A stretch of DNA of 64,000 bases from Juglans regia (lineage: Eukaryota > Streptophyta > Magnoliopsida > Fagales > Juglandaceae), in contig NC_049903.1 of assembly GCF_001411555.2 (NCBI RefSeq), positions 27,726,270-27,790,269 on the forward strand, read 5' to 3'. How positions within the stretch are numbered: position 1 is the stretch's first letter; every line of letters begins with the position of its first letter. A program made the position numbers and the translations under genes. The notes beneath the pieces are model-generated. The model saw only the letters and a list, made by a program, of their open reading frames with translations, was not told where the DNA came from and made no database searches. Below, one piece after another: positions 34,091-47,090 of the stretch.

Positions 34091-37000
34091 TTAGGACAAA
34101 CCCGTCACAAGATTCGAGTTCCACGACTTTCTCTCGTATGCCAGTAGCTGAAAGATTACAATTAAAACAGGAGGATCAATTTAGGAATCCAACCACAAAC
34201 CAGAACATATGCCTAAACAACTGTACATAAAACTAAGTCTGAATGCTTCTTCTATGTTGGCATGAGTGCTTAAGGTTTGCAAAAGTATGAATCACTTATA
34301 AAAGAAAGATCTAGAAGTGATTACCAAATAGCCATTAATGAAGTTGTTAGGTACAAGTCCTGCCAAAGTTTCCTCCTCCCCTAAGATTTGCAACTTGTCT
34401 TTGCCTGGATCAATTATACGGGACATGGCCAGTGGAGAACTTGCAGAGGTCGAAAGGTTGATTTTTGAATGCAATTCTTTTACCAGGTGTATTGCTACTT
34501 CATCATCTTGGGTTGCAGTTTGCATGGCTACATACTATATTAACAGGCACGAGAACCAGTCCTCAGTAGAGAAGACACAATGCTTTACAATGTGATGAAT
34601 TGAAATCAAATAAGGAAACAGGGTATAGAACTCAAAACAATAATACCACAACAAAAACATGAAAAGAAAAACAGGGTATAGGGTTTGGAAATAACACCTG
34701 GCACAGCTGTCTAATTGACAGGGTAGGCCTGCAGCAAAGGTAGGGTCTCTCCAAACTGGGTGTACTTTGTTCATCAAATGAAACGAGCATGAGGTTGATA
34801 GTCGACTGTAATAACAAAGAAAATATTCTACATGACAAGGAACACACTCTTTAATGCAACAGAGAGCTAGAAGCATTAAGTTTCAGATAAAAGAAAGAAA
34901 ACAATGTCATAACCTAAGCCAAGTTGAAACCACAAATGGATTCTCAATTCCTTATCAGCCAAGTCCCAAGAAAATAATTCAACATACTTTACCTCATCAT
35001 CATTTTTGTCTATGATACGTAGATAATCAACCAGTTTTGACAGGCGGCTGTTTCGAGCACTTTTACCATTTCCGCCACTCATACTGCCATATCGTGTGTG
35101 ACTCCGCATGCCACCTTTGCCCCAGGCAAGCCTTTCTGAGCTGCTACTAACAAGTCCAACAGATGCACCCAAAGATTCTTTAGATTCTTTATTCACTTCA
35201 GAATCATTTTCATCACCACCTCCATCAGCACCAGCAGCTGCCAGAGAAGCCTGAGGAAATCGAGCCCCTCCCCATCTTTTGCTTCTTTTTGGTCTCACTT
35301 CAGTGTGCTCATCAGCAGAAGATGAATCTTTGCCTCCATCATTACCATTTGCATCCTCATTCTCATCAGATCCTTGACTTTCAGCAGCATTTCTATAGTT
35401 CCTCCTTCCTCTCAAATGAGCATTTCGATAGCCCCGTGATCTCCTAACAAATGCAACTGCAGTGGCTTTAGCCGTTGACCGCTTCTTACCCAAAGCTTCT
35501 GCTTGCCGCCGAAAAGTTTGTGCAATGGAAGCTTGAATCTATCAAAATAAAGCTAAATGACTAATGTATAGGTGGAAAAATAAGATGGCTAACAGTTGTG
35601 CTGGTCAACAATTATACGTGGAAGCCCAATCCTCAGATCGTCAAAATCAATGATATTGTACTATTCTATCAGAAGGCACTGTACTATTTAAAACAATAGA
35701 GGCTTGAGATTTTAAGGCATATCCCTGTAGTTTTATCACTGGCGTATGCCATGATTTTACATGAAAAACACATTATGTTCTCCTCATTTGCTTCCCTTTT
35801 TTTTATTTTTTTTATTTATTTATTTTTTCTGGTGACAATAAGGTTTTCCTTAAGATGCAATATTGGATCACAAAAACTTGACCCAAGGAACAATAATAAA
35901 TGAACTTATGAACACCAAATAAATGGACAGGAGTAGCTGGGCACAAGGCTTCATTGCTGAACTTCAAAAACTATACCTGCTTATTGCGAGCCATTTCCTC
36001 ATCATGGAAAGCCAGTTCCTAGGGCAGACGCACAATTTGAATGCATGACATAAGAAAATGATACTGTAAATCAAATTCTAATAGCGATGCCATATTGATT
36101 AGAATATACCTCTTCCTCGTACTTGTCAATATCTGGATACAAAGCAGCAATTAAGGCATCATAGTTAGGATCATCTCTTAAGGAGCGACGACTGGCACAA
36201 TGGGTCCGGCAGGCAGGGCACTCATTGTTCCTGCAGTGAATAACAATTACCAATCTAAATAAGAAAATATTTTAGCTTACAGTTAAAATTTTTGAATAAA
36301 CTCATGAGATCAGGACAAACAGCACTACCGGTGAAATTTGATCCCGGTGTTTCAATGAATCAAACATGCCCAAGAGAGATAAGAAGATGACATACCCCAT
36401 CCGCATAGATTTGTCAATGCATTCCCTACAGAAGCGATGCAGGCATTCCATTACAGTTCTAGTTTTCCGAATGATCCCTACACATAAAAATAGGGAACAA
36501 ATGATTATCCAAAAAAGAATAGGATAATAATTCAAAGCAGTGAACAATCAATGGCATCACATCCATACCATTTAAGAGATATGATACTTTATCCTATGGA
36601 GGTCAAGTATCTAGGTCTCATTTAAGAGCATGGGTTTTTTGTAAGTATTTCCTAGTCTGCTTGAAGACCCACATATCACTGCTACTTATGGATAAACACC
36701 AAAAAGTAATTAAGGAATAATAATAAACATCCAGTTAGAGTGCTAACAAAAAAGTTCACCTGTTGTTTACAAACAGAGCAAATCACACAGTAACACAAGT
36801 GAAAGGATCTAGAGTTCATAGACATGTCCCTATGATTTACATAGGCAAAGAGGAATCAAGCATCCAAATTCAAACATAGTCATTAACAAAGCAAATAAAC
36901 TCACGGGTGTATTTTCTAGAAATAGGTCCCTGGATGGAAACCAGATAGAAAATAGATTAGTCTCCATATATCTACATCTAGAATAAGTTATCATGCAAAG

Positions 37001-37799
37001 ATACATTTGATAGATTGTAACAACCTAAGGAAAACTCAAATCACACATAGGCATATACTTTAACAAGTCAATGTTACAATTGGAGCTCATTGGAATTATT
37101 GGAAAGGGCAAGAAATTCTCCCTCTAAACATTGAAGGATCTCATTCACCATTTTCCTATACTCTGTCCATGGCATTAAAATCTCCCACTTTATATCCCTA
37201 GCATTCTCATGAGGCCATTCCATTATAGGTGGCACAGCTCAAATCCCACACTTTTTGTCTAGAATTGGCTCTGATACCATTTGTAACGATCTAGGAAAAG
37301 CTCAATCCACATATGGGCTTATACTCCAAAAGAAATAATACAATTTTAGTCCATTGAAATGATTATAAAGGGCAACAATTTCTCACTTCTAAGCAATGTG
37401 GAATTTCATTCACCACCTTCTTCTACTCAATCTGAGGTATTATGTTGATGCCAATAGTGTTCACATGGTAGGTTCTATTGAAACAACAATTCTACAAGAA
37501 ATTTCAGAAATATCAACTACCTGACTAGTGGGCATTAACTGAATGTTTATGGTCAAATGCACATATGTGGTGCTTTCAGACCATATTTATTTAATACTAC
37601 ATCAAACATGGACACCATATCTAAATAGAAGTGAGCATGCATCACCCTCTGGAAAGCAAATTAATAACCTTCCATATGGCTGTAGAAGAGCACCATATGC
37701 AACTATTTCTTATATTTAGCAAAAAATCACAAAATTTTACCTAGACAGATTGGACATTGTACTTCCTTACGTATATCTGACAGTTTCACTGCAACAAGT
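34091..37799 (-). CDS. RING1: RING1-type Polycomb E3 ubiquitin ligase, 5' end missing
   Basis: Eight exons on the minus strand fit in phase: 37799-37741, 36477-36396, 36230-36110, 36018-35977, 35538-34993, 34805-34698, 34534-34325 and 34147-34091, giving 407 residues of the C-terminal part. The first carries LSDIRKEVQCPICL, which with the next two completes a C3HC4 RING (QCPIC; ECLHRFCRECI; ECPACRTHC). A long, Ser-, Lys- and Arg-rich middle follows (GGKDSSSADEHTEVRPKRSK). The C-terminus is the RAWUL ubiquitin-like domain (LMLVSFDEQ, YLCCRPTLSIRQLCQYVAMQ, ETLAGL, LLAYERK). RING1 with BMI1 forms plant PRC1, which mono-ubiquitinates histone H2A in the nucleus. The acidic N-terminal exon and the start codon are not found between 37800 and the gap at 39668, so the gene is incomplete here. 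Confidence 0.9.
37016..37453 (-). mobile_element. TRIM-like miniature LTR retroelement in a RING1 intron
   Basis: Two diverged direct repeats of about 160-170 bp (37016-37174 and 37282-37453) share TGTAAC, AGGAAAA.CTCAA, CACATA.G, TTATTGGAAAGGGCAA-like and TTTCATTCACCA words. On the minus strand the right repeat is followed, after two bases, by TGGTATCAGAGCC (37279-37267), the initiator tRNA-Met primer site. The left repeat is preceded by a purine-rich AAAGTGGGAGATTTTAA. The internal part is only about 107 bp and non-coding. That is TRIM architecture. I see no clean target duplication, so the outer ends are approximate. Confidence 0.7.
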
Positions 37800-39667
37800 C
37801 TGCAAGGAAAAAGGAAGACAGATAATGTTACCATTCAACGTTAATGTTGTCTGCACTTCATACTCAAGTATGCTTTATAAAACTTACTGCCAGATATATA
37901 AACAATAAGAATTTGTATTTGAAACTCTGCAGAAAGGGAATGATCGACCTTCAGGTGAACCCCACTTCCCAACACCCAAACCAAAAGACCAACATCTTCT
38001 ATTGCTTGTATTTCTTAATTAAATTGATATTATTATATCTTAGTAAATATAACCAGGACATGTAATCAAGCACCATGTAAAAACAACATGAATGGGGGAA
38101 AAAAGAAAAAAGTACCACAACTAAGCTGCACACACAACATATGAGATTGCGATCATACAGTCAGACATTTCAAAATGTAAATAGATATCATATCATTCTC
38201 GTGTTACAAACATAATTGAAGAAAGAAAGTATAAATTGCTGTTTTTTTCCATTAAATCTGTCTAAGATCACCTCAATTACGTGATACAACATGCAATTGA
38301 TAATAATTTCCAAGTGAAAGAAATCATGTTCAAGCCATAGTTGCAACACTTAAATTGAAACAAGTTCTTGTATATTTTCACAAAAGCAGTTAGCAAGGAA
38401 TCAGTATTTAATAAGATTTTATTACAATGGAGCAGGTTAATAGCTTTGTGTAAACACAAAATTTGAGGGGAATGTGGTCCTTAAGGTATAACCAAAGAAT
38501 TTTACTATTAGGATAACACAGAGAGAATAAGACAAATGGCGTAGCTTCCAGCAAACAGTATTTAAGAAAGTCGAACCCCTGTTCCAAGATGGAATTTGGA
38601 GGAAAGGCTTTCCTGAAATGCCAACCTGAACCACACTATCAACACAGGTGTTTCCCACAAATAGAACATTCAGGGCCCAAAAGTCCCTCTGGGTCGAACT
38701 TGTCGCTCACCTGAATGGTAACAGATTACAGAAACAAATGTTCCCTTATGCTGTTAATACGCCAATCAAGACTGACATGTAGACTTACATTAGCAGCTTG
38801 GTGTTGCAGTTTTTCAGATTCCAAAGGCAGCAGTCTCAAAGTTTTAGCAATCACTCATGATGCAAAAGTATGAATTTTCTAGAGGGCAAACCCATCTTAA
38901 TAACTATGAGTCATGTTTTCTGAGCGAAACACTGACTCATACATTCCGATAAAACCGTGAGGATTACATGTTAGGTCAAGCATACAAAAACCAGAGAGGA
39001 AGACTTTGCATGTTATAACTATTTGACATGTCCAGTAAATATATAAAACAATTAACATGTTTCAATATCCCAAGATCTAGAGATATTGTTCAAAAAAAAA
39101 ATTGGCATCTCAGATTTACAAAATATACACCAGGAATATGGATGAATATGAAAATTTCGCATATGGGTGGCTCTCAAACCTTTGAACGCCAATATAGAGT
39201 TCTTGGGAAAACATCTATCAATTCACTGTTTAACATTGTCTAGTACTGCATCACTATCAAACCAAACAATTCACGTGCAAAAGATTTACATAACCCATCT
39301 GAGGTTTCAGACGAATTAAATTTATGGTCAGGACAACATTTAAAGTTTTCCCAACAAATAGTGGATCGCAGTTAATGGAAACTCCTGTAAACAAAAAGCA
39401 CCATGGTTCCCAGGCTTGGAATTGAAATAGAAAACGTAATAATCATCATCACGCAAGTGAGCACCATAACAAGCCTTCATAGCTCTCCAAAATTTTTCAT
39501 CACCAATAATCAAGAACAAAACGGCCAGTACAGGAGGTCTCCAATGATAAGGTGTCCATTTTAACCAACTCCTCGACCAATCTACGTGGATCATGTCAGA
39601 GCAATACATGACTAAATGCAATCAATACCAGGATGCAATTAAAAGATCCCTGATCAGCAGCCCCATA
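37800..39667. other. Intron or intergenic sequence upstream of RING1
   Basis: No RING1 first exon was recognised. Two minus-strand stretches look somewhat exon-like: 39621-39370 (including FWRAMKACYGAHLRDDDYY) and 38709-38640, the latter just after an acceptor TTCAG and encoding a CSICGKHLC word in one frame. I cannot assign them to a family. The sequence stops at the assembly gap. Confidence 0.4.
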
Positions 39668-39767
39668 NNNNNNNNNNNNNNNNNNNNNNNNNNNNNNNNN
39701 NNNNNNNNNNNNNNNNNNNNNNNNNNNNNNNNNNNNNNNNNNNNNNNNNNNNNNNNNNNNNNNNNNN
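39668..39767. other. Assembly gap, 100 N
   Basis: Exactly 100 undetermined bases, the conventional placeholder for a gap of unknown size. Copy B of the duplicated block begins at the next base. Confidence 0.99.
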
Positions 39768-39778
39768 CAAAAACTTGC

Positions 39779-40930
39779 CTCTAAGTTGAACATCCGGCGA
39801 ATGGCAGTACGGCTTGTGTATGAAAACCATGGTGCGAGGAAGTTTCCACCAAAAATGGAATTTCCAATCAAATATAGGCCAGAGTAACTCAAGCAATGAT
39901 TTCCAAAAGTCCCAGGACTAGATCCAAGCCTCTCCACATTGCCACCATACAGCACACAAGGAGCCACACTTCCAAGAAGACCTGGTCAGATGTCGTGACA
40001 TTTAGAACAAAAACTGAAAATATGGAGCACAAGTGGTACTTGAAAAACACAATATGCAAAGAAACGTCCTGATCCAGAAGTGTTGCATTCCAAAAGCATC
40101 AAAAAATTAATTGAAACCCGGTCCTCTATTCAATTAGTTTAAATGGGTTCAAGATTGTCCTGCAACAATCAAACTCACCTTATGCACGAGTTATATCTTA
40201 ACCACAAATTCTAACAACCAGTGTAGCTTCAATTAATGTATAATTAACAAGATTGCAAACTTTTTCATTCATCACCATTTGTGAATTCATGGGCAAATTC
40301 ATCAAGAAATATTCAACTCTTCACGTAATTCTTTTCAAAATAATAAAAACAAAAAATGCTATTACACTTATTTGCAGGTGTGGAGTCAAAGATCTCCATG
40401 TTTGCTTAGAGAACTTTTGTCATTCTCATCTACTATATCAAATGTTTAAAGGTATCGGTCAAGCACCAAAACGCAACAAAAAAGAAAATCCCAAATCCAA
40501 TGCAAAATTAAAAACAGAACAAAAAGCCAGCTGATTGCACAGAATGACCCAAATCTCGATGGTAAGCTAATAAAAAAATCGACTTTTAAATAACAAATGA
40601 CTTACAAACTTCAAGATCACTGCTACAGAACTCGTCGTTGCGACCTAAACAAGCAAAGATGCTCGAGTTCCACTGGGTCCGGCCCATGGGCTCGCCCACC
40701 ACGCTCCCGTGTCCCAACGGCAACCCGTTCGCGGTCCAGCCGTGACCACCGAAATTTCCGGGTACCGGAGCCGGAGCTTTCGCCGCGGGCGAGACTGTGA
40801 CCTTTTCGTCCTTAGCGTCAATTGGCTTGCTGGCTTTCTTTGCATCATCTTCTACTCCTTCGACGACTTGCTTGCTCAAGAGAGGGCTCGATTCCTCGTA
40901 ATTAACATTGTTGTTGTTGTTGTCCGCCAT
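39779..40930 (-). pseudogene. Second copy of the cell number regulator gene, exons 1-2 only
   Basis: Exon 1 is 40930-40606 and exon 2 is 39981-39779, equal in length and almost identical in sequence to the first copy, including the GC donor after exon 2. Exon 3, which holds half of the PLAC8 domain and the stop, is absent because the block is cut by the gap 11 bp below exon 2. It is therefore incomplete as assembled and could be an allele of the first copy and not a real pseudogene. Confidence 0.85.
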
Positions 40931-41232
40931 TGGATCTGGCACCCGAACCGACTCACGCAGAGAGAGGAGAGAGCGAGAGAGAGAGAGAGAGGAAAGAATC
41001 GAAAACTGGAAAAGGTAAAAATAGCGAAGAAGTCAGAGGTCGCTCCCTCCCGTGTAGTTGTAGGGTCCGCAGCCAAACCGCGTCCAACACGCTCTCTCTC
41101 TCTCTCTCTCTCTCTCGTATTTGATGTTAAGGAAAATGTTGAACAAATCCGTGATTTTGTCCCTCAACTTATATTCGTATATTTTATTTTATTTTTAATT
41201 TTTTTTCTTAAAATTTAAGAAATGATTGTTAC

Positions 41233-41417
41233 GGCAGGTTTGGGGGTGGGATGAGATATAAAATTATTTTATCATTACATATTTTTTAAATCTTCATACA
41301 AAATATAATAAACAATTTAATTTTTTTCAAATCTCAAAACAATAATAATATTAAAATACAATATTTTAAACTCTTAAACAAAATACAAAATTCTCATCTC
41401 ACCCCTCAAACATGCTC
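41233..41417. mobile_element. MITE, copy B counterpart of 5800-5984
   Basis: Same ends and interior as the copy A element, with almost no differences. Confidence 0.75.
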
Positions 41418-41583
41418 TAGTGACTAGAATGAGATTTCCTCACGAGTCTAAAGGTTTCTAGCGAGGTCGAAAAGTATCATTCACTATCGCAAGCTAGTTT
41501 GTCAATGGCAAGAGGTGGATAGCAATTCTCAGCAGATAAGTTAGAACTTAAACAAAAAGAAAGTTGGCAAAATTCAGAGGAAG

Positions 41584-42388
41584 ATGGCAGATGCATTAGC
41601 AAATGTATGGAACAAATTATCATTAGCAAAGGAAGAAAAAGATGAAGTCGTAATTATTGAAATACACTGAACTCACTATGGAAAGAGGTAAATTATGTCT
41701 AGTGGGTAAACTAATAGTAGATTAAAAGATAAGCAGAGAGACTTTTAAAAACACCATGTCCAAAGTTTGGAAATTCTATGATGATATGAAAATTATTGAA
41801 GTATGAGAGAACCTCTATATATTTGAATTCCTATCAGAAGTTGAACTAAGCAAGAAATGAGAGGGATAACCTTGGATGTTTGATATGAATTTAATTTGTT
41901 TAAAGAGGTTTGAGGGATTCACCCCTCCTACTGAACTCCAGTTTACTCACACCAATCTATGGGTCCAATTAATTAATCTACCGTTAGGATGCATGAACAA
42001 AGAGGTAGGAAACATAATTGGATCCACTATAGGCACTGTACTTCAGGTGGATGCAGATTACAATGAAGATTGCTGGGAAAAATGGTTAAGGATTGTAATT
42101 GAAATAGACCTGATGAAACCATTAGTAAGATGGAAAGTAGTGGAATTACTAGGTCAAAAAAGGTTTGTACAATTTAAATATGAAAGGTTACCAAGATTCT
42201 GTTTTAATTGTGGGATTATTATGCATGGTTCAAGTGGTTGTGCTGCCAAATACAACAACTCTGATTTAATTGGAGATATAGGTGCCACTCAGCTTGGATC
42301 ATGGCTAAGAGCAATAATTTCTGGCCCTAGTTCAATTAGTTCAGGAACTGAACTAATTCTAGTTATGAAAGCAGTTTTGGAAAACTGA
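41584..42388 (+). pseudogene. LINE ORF1 remnant, copy B
   Basis: This is the counterpart of 6151-6958, with the same early stop and frame break. The open part 41876-42388 is one codon shorter, and a few residues near the end differ (for example AIISGPSS for AVISSPSS). The DUF4283 part and the CFNCG knuckle are unchanged. Confidence 0.8.
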
Positions 42389-43802
42389 TATCAAGTATAC
42401 CTTGGTATGGGTTAAAAGGGCGACAAAATTTGGGAAAGCTGAAGATAAAAGAAAAAGCAGGAGGAAAGGGGATGAGGAAGGTGTTACAAGATTCATCTGC
42501 AACACTTACCGGAGATTTTAGCAGCAGCATTTACCTCACCAAAAAATAGAATTTTAACAGTCGATTCAGTGGATCAATCTACTGGGTGTAAAGCAGTCGA
42601 TTTGGTCCTTCACCGAAAAAAACCAGTGCATCAATTACCGACAGTTGAGCAAAAATCCATCCACCTCACCGACAGTCGAGCATAGACAGAACTCCACATA
42701 CATGCTGGTTTGTATTCTCTTCTCATTTCACTGATTATTTATTTTCATATCTAAAACCACTATTTTTGGTCAATGCGAGATTTGACCTCATATACATATA
42801 GTATCAAATATGTTCGCTTTTATTTTATATCATTGCGGATATTATTCTCTTAAATCTGTCCATCTTTATCTATATTTAAAAATATTAGAAAAAAAATGAA
42901 GCTAAAATAAACCTTTTGTTCAATCTCATCACATAATGCAATGTTTTTTGACAACCAAAAGAAGATTCCCTCCTTTTTTAAGGCTCCGTTTAACACAGAA
43001 CAATGAGTAGTTTGGATCCTAAATAATTTTATTTAAATATTCCAAAATCAAGAGCAAACAACTAGCAAACATACAACCTGGTTGGATTTTGACAAGTGCA
43101 TGCATGAACCAAGTTCTGATAAGATTCCATTGAACATCAATCTTTCAGGAAAATGGTGAGCATTTTCAGGACGAGAAGAAGACGTGGCGGCAACAGGACG
43201 GCGATTGGAGGGCAATGCACCCACGAGGATTCTGACTCGCTCGATTGATTTCATTCAGCCACTTTTATCTATATTTTTTTAATTAATATTATGTCTGGTA
43301 GCATGCCACGTCACGCGATCATTTATAATGGTAATGTGCAAGCAGCATAATAGTACCGTCCAAAATATTTTCACTCTCTCGATTCTCAGGATTCATTCGT
43401 TTATTTTTAGGGATGAAATAAAATTAAAATTAAAAAATTAAATAAAATATTATTAAAATATATTTTTTAATATTATTTTTATTTTAAAATTTAAAAAAAT
43501 TAAATTTTTTATGTTATTTTATATTAAAAATTAAAAAAATTATAATAATTAGGTAATATGAGATAAATATTTTCTAAAAACAAACAAATTCTCCCCAAAT
43601 CGTTTCTCTCCCGCGGAATTTCCCCTCCATTTCTCCCTCGTTTCTTTCTTCCTTTCTGCTAGGTTTCTTTCATATCTCATGTCCAATTAAAATCACTTTC
43701 TTTCGTCTCCGAGTGTCTGTAGCATAAAGTCCCTCGTTCCTTTCTTCCGTTCGTCTCCTAGCTTTCTTCCTTTCGTCTCCTAAGGCTTCTGCAGCTTAAA
43801 AT

Positions 43803-44067
43803 ATGTCCATTCTCGCCGCGGTTTCAGGTACTATCAATCTCGACTATGTTCTCAGAGCTTTCTACGTTTTATTTCAAATCGAATTCCTTGGTTTTGTGAT
43901 TGATTTCTTTTTCTTTTGGTTTCTTGAGAAAAAGAAACCCTGGAATTTTGATTCTTCTTGCATACATCGGAACCCTCCCTTCACCAAAGTAGTCGGAAAC
44001 TTCAACTTCCTTGACTACCTCCGCTTCACAACCATCACTGGCGTCTCTGTCACCGTCGGCTACCTCT

Positions 44068-44105
<38 letters not shown>

Positions 44106-44318
44106 GATTCAAATTGATAGCTTGTGCACGAAATGGAATTAATTTTGTTAATTTTTTGCTAACTAGGGATTAAGCCGGGGATTAGGGGACCGTCGATGGT
44201 GACCGGAGGTTTGATTGGGCTGATGGGAGGGTTCATGTACGCGTACCAGAATTCGGCGGGTCGAATTATGGGATTCTTCCCCAACGACGACGAGGTAGCT
44301 CATTACAATAAATGGTGA
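43803..44318 (+). CDS. Complex I 20.9 kDa subunit, copy B
   Basis: Exons end at 44070 and resume at 44167-44318, as in the first copy. The protein core is identical except for EVAHYNKW in place of EVARYNKW near the end. The CT microsatellite just inside the intron is longer. The same problem with the N-terminus applies: the frame is open back to ATG 43803 through an intron-like Phe-rich stretch. Confidence 0.7.
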
Positions 44319-45640
44319 TGATTTCCTGAGAATATTTTTTACCTAATTTCTTCGTGCTTTGGAAGAATCTAAGAAAAAATCCCCCTCTTTACAGATAGTA
44401 TTTCCCCTAATGTTTCTCCCAAAACCATACATTTTGATGATGTTAATAATCAGAATGTTGAACATGTTGTTTTCATATCTATTTGTGCTCTAGTCGCGGT
44501 GTTGTTATGGAGTTTCTTCTTTGGGTGATGAATCTGATATTGCTCGGATTTGATGATCTTTGCTGATGTGTTTTCTGGATTCTCTAGGTTTCTAGGAAAC
44601 TGCACAGTATAGTTCTAAAAGTCCATAATTTACCACCCCTGGATTACCTTTATTTTATCGTAGCTTACTAAATTGTTAAGAAGCCTAACCTGTAGTTACC
44701 CTAGAATTTTGGAGATTCTAGATTCCCGATGTGTGTTTATTCCTTGCAATTAGAAGAGTGCTATGAGGCTGTAGTTTTTCCCCCTTTCCATTCTTTCTTC
44801 TTTTCTCACTGCAGAGAGGTCTAATGCTAGGGTAGTAAGAAATTGTTATATTTTTATAGTAGATGTTTTGTTTCATGGATTTTGAATTGGATAAAAGATT
44901 TACAGCAGATATTGTTTAACTTGATGGAATACAAACATTGCATGGTAACATATTGCTCAACAGTGTTTATGGAGTTATTCTTGGGACGATTGGTTCTAAA
45001 CCGGTAATGCACCAAATGCATATACCTGGAGACATTAGGAACAAATATTGTATTTACTTATAATGTGTTATTGTTGAAATGATAAGCAAGAACCCATGTA
45101 ATTATCAAGTGTTCTTGTAGCTTCGAGTGTATTTGATGATTCTGTTGGTTCAATGATCAGTAGACCCTTTTAGCAATATCATCTGGTTTGTACAAGAATG
45201 TTATAAATTTTGTGAATATTTAGGCATTCCAATTTACATATTTTTGGTTGATTATCGTGGGTTGTGCTGGATTTGGATTTCTGCTTTGAGAGATTTATAA
45301 TACTGTGTTTCTTTTGTCTTGGTTGCGATTTTTCGGGTTTTTGTTATGGTGGGTGTATGAGTTTGTTTATGGGCAGATATGTTCCTGTTTGTCTTGTTTT
45401 TGGTGTGAATTTGATATTTGAACTTCCTTTATGTCATCTTTGAGCTGTGTTAGATGAGACAACTGCTTGCAATTCATTTACATATTACCTATTCATGTGC
45501 TTCTACTTGAAAACTCTGGATCTGTAACTTTTATGGTCATCTCCACATTGGAGACAGAAAAATTGCTCCCTCTCTCTCAGTATTACTCAATTTCACTTTC
45601 AATTATATCATATATTTCTAATTTAAACTAAAATCTACTT

Positions 45641-45761
45641 AAGCAGTGCCAGAGGAAAGAACCTCTTCTTCTCTACTGATGTGGAGAAACATGTTGCAGA
45701 GGCTGATATGTTCTCTGTTTCGGTTAACGTCCCTACCAAAACCCAGGGCCTCGGAGCTTAG
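45641..45761 (+). pseudogene. UDP-glucose 6-dehydrogenase fragment, copy B
   Basis: Same fragment as at 10202-10322, with the same extra base and the same closing TAG. One substitution changes MFFVSV to MFSVSV. The capture therefore predates the divergence of the two copies. Confidence 0.85.
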
Positions 45762-46280
45762 ATTCTGAAGGTCGTATGTTTTGCTTGAATTGGTGCAATT
45801 AGATGAAATAATTTGATTATTAATTAGGATATGAACTGTAGAATTGTAAAATGTGATAAAAATAAATTAGGTAAAAAAATAATAAAAATATTAAATTAAT
45901 AATATTTTATTATTATTTTGGCTAATAGATGGATAATCCAATATGGGAATTAGTTTTGAGTGGAATAGCCAAATGCAAACTCATGTCATATTATGCAAAT
46001 TTTACATTTGCATTTGCATAATTCAATGCTAATGCTTAGAACCCTAGATCCTCTTTCAAGCTCCAAGCTTTGCCGAAAATCAAAGTTAATCAAACAGAAA
46101 AAAGAAAGAGCATGACGATCGGTTACAAATCCCCCCATTTCTAACTCTTCTCCTCGGCAGTAACATTCAGCAAAAAAGGACACTCTAATTCCAGCCAAAC
46201 TCGCCCAGCCGGCAACAGCTCCTCCGCAGCTCGCCACGCACCCAACGGTCCAGCCACCGTCCACCACTCCACTGTAAGCA

Positions 46281-46328
<48 letters not shown>

Positions 46329-47090
46329 CTCTCTGTTTACAGTACAGCCACATCTTCCCGTCTGCCGCCCTCCATCTACAAGGTGAAATTCATCTGGTCC
46401 ACTGAAATTATTTGGATTTTTTTTATGAATAATGAACACTGTTGTTTGATTTTGAGATTGATCTTTGATTTTAATTGTGATTGGATTTAGAATTTGGGAT
46501 GAATTTCGATTTTGTGATTAATTTTGGTTTTGATGCGTTCGTTTGTGCAAATGCAACCCTTGTAGATGAATTTTTCTTAGATAAAATATGTTTCAATGAG
46601 AATCAAAATGGGGCGTACTAATTTGGCTGTGGCAACAGAGATGGGCATGCGCTCATGCTCGTTATAAAGGATTTCATTCTAGAGATTATGGTTTCACTGG
46701 TTCCAACCATGTCATTTTGAATCTTTTCTTTCACAAAAATGTCTTCATGTACGCTTATTTTGCAAGCAATGCTTCTGGGAAGAATTGAAATACAAGAAGC
46801 CAAGCTGCTGATTTAAGTGAAGAAGTGTCTCTTTTATTTTTCAGTTATGCATTGAATTCATTTATTAAGTATCACCTTTACACACACAAATATATATGAT
46901 TTGTATCCCAAAAGGGTAGACCTTCTGTGAGAGCAGCAACATATATAATTATGTACTTCTTCTGTAGGTCTGCTGCATATTGCAAGATCGCAGTCTGTGA
47001 GAACAGGATTTATGTAACCTAGAATGATATATTCTTGCTGACAAAATTGAGCTCAAGGAAATAGGTTTGCAATTGAACGAGTAGATAGAA

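Noticed and set aside
39593..39967. Frames that run across the N gap
   Set aside because: They depend on undetermined bases; only the part matching CNR exon 2 is real.
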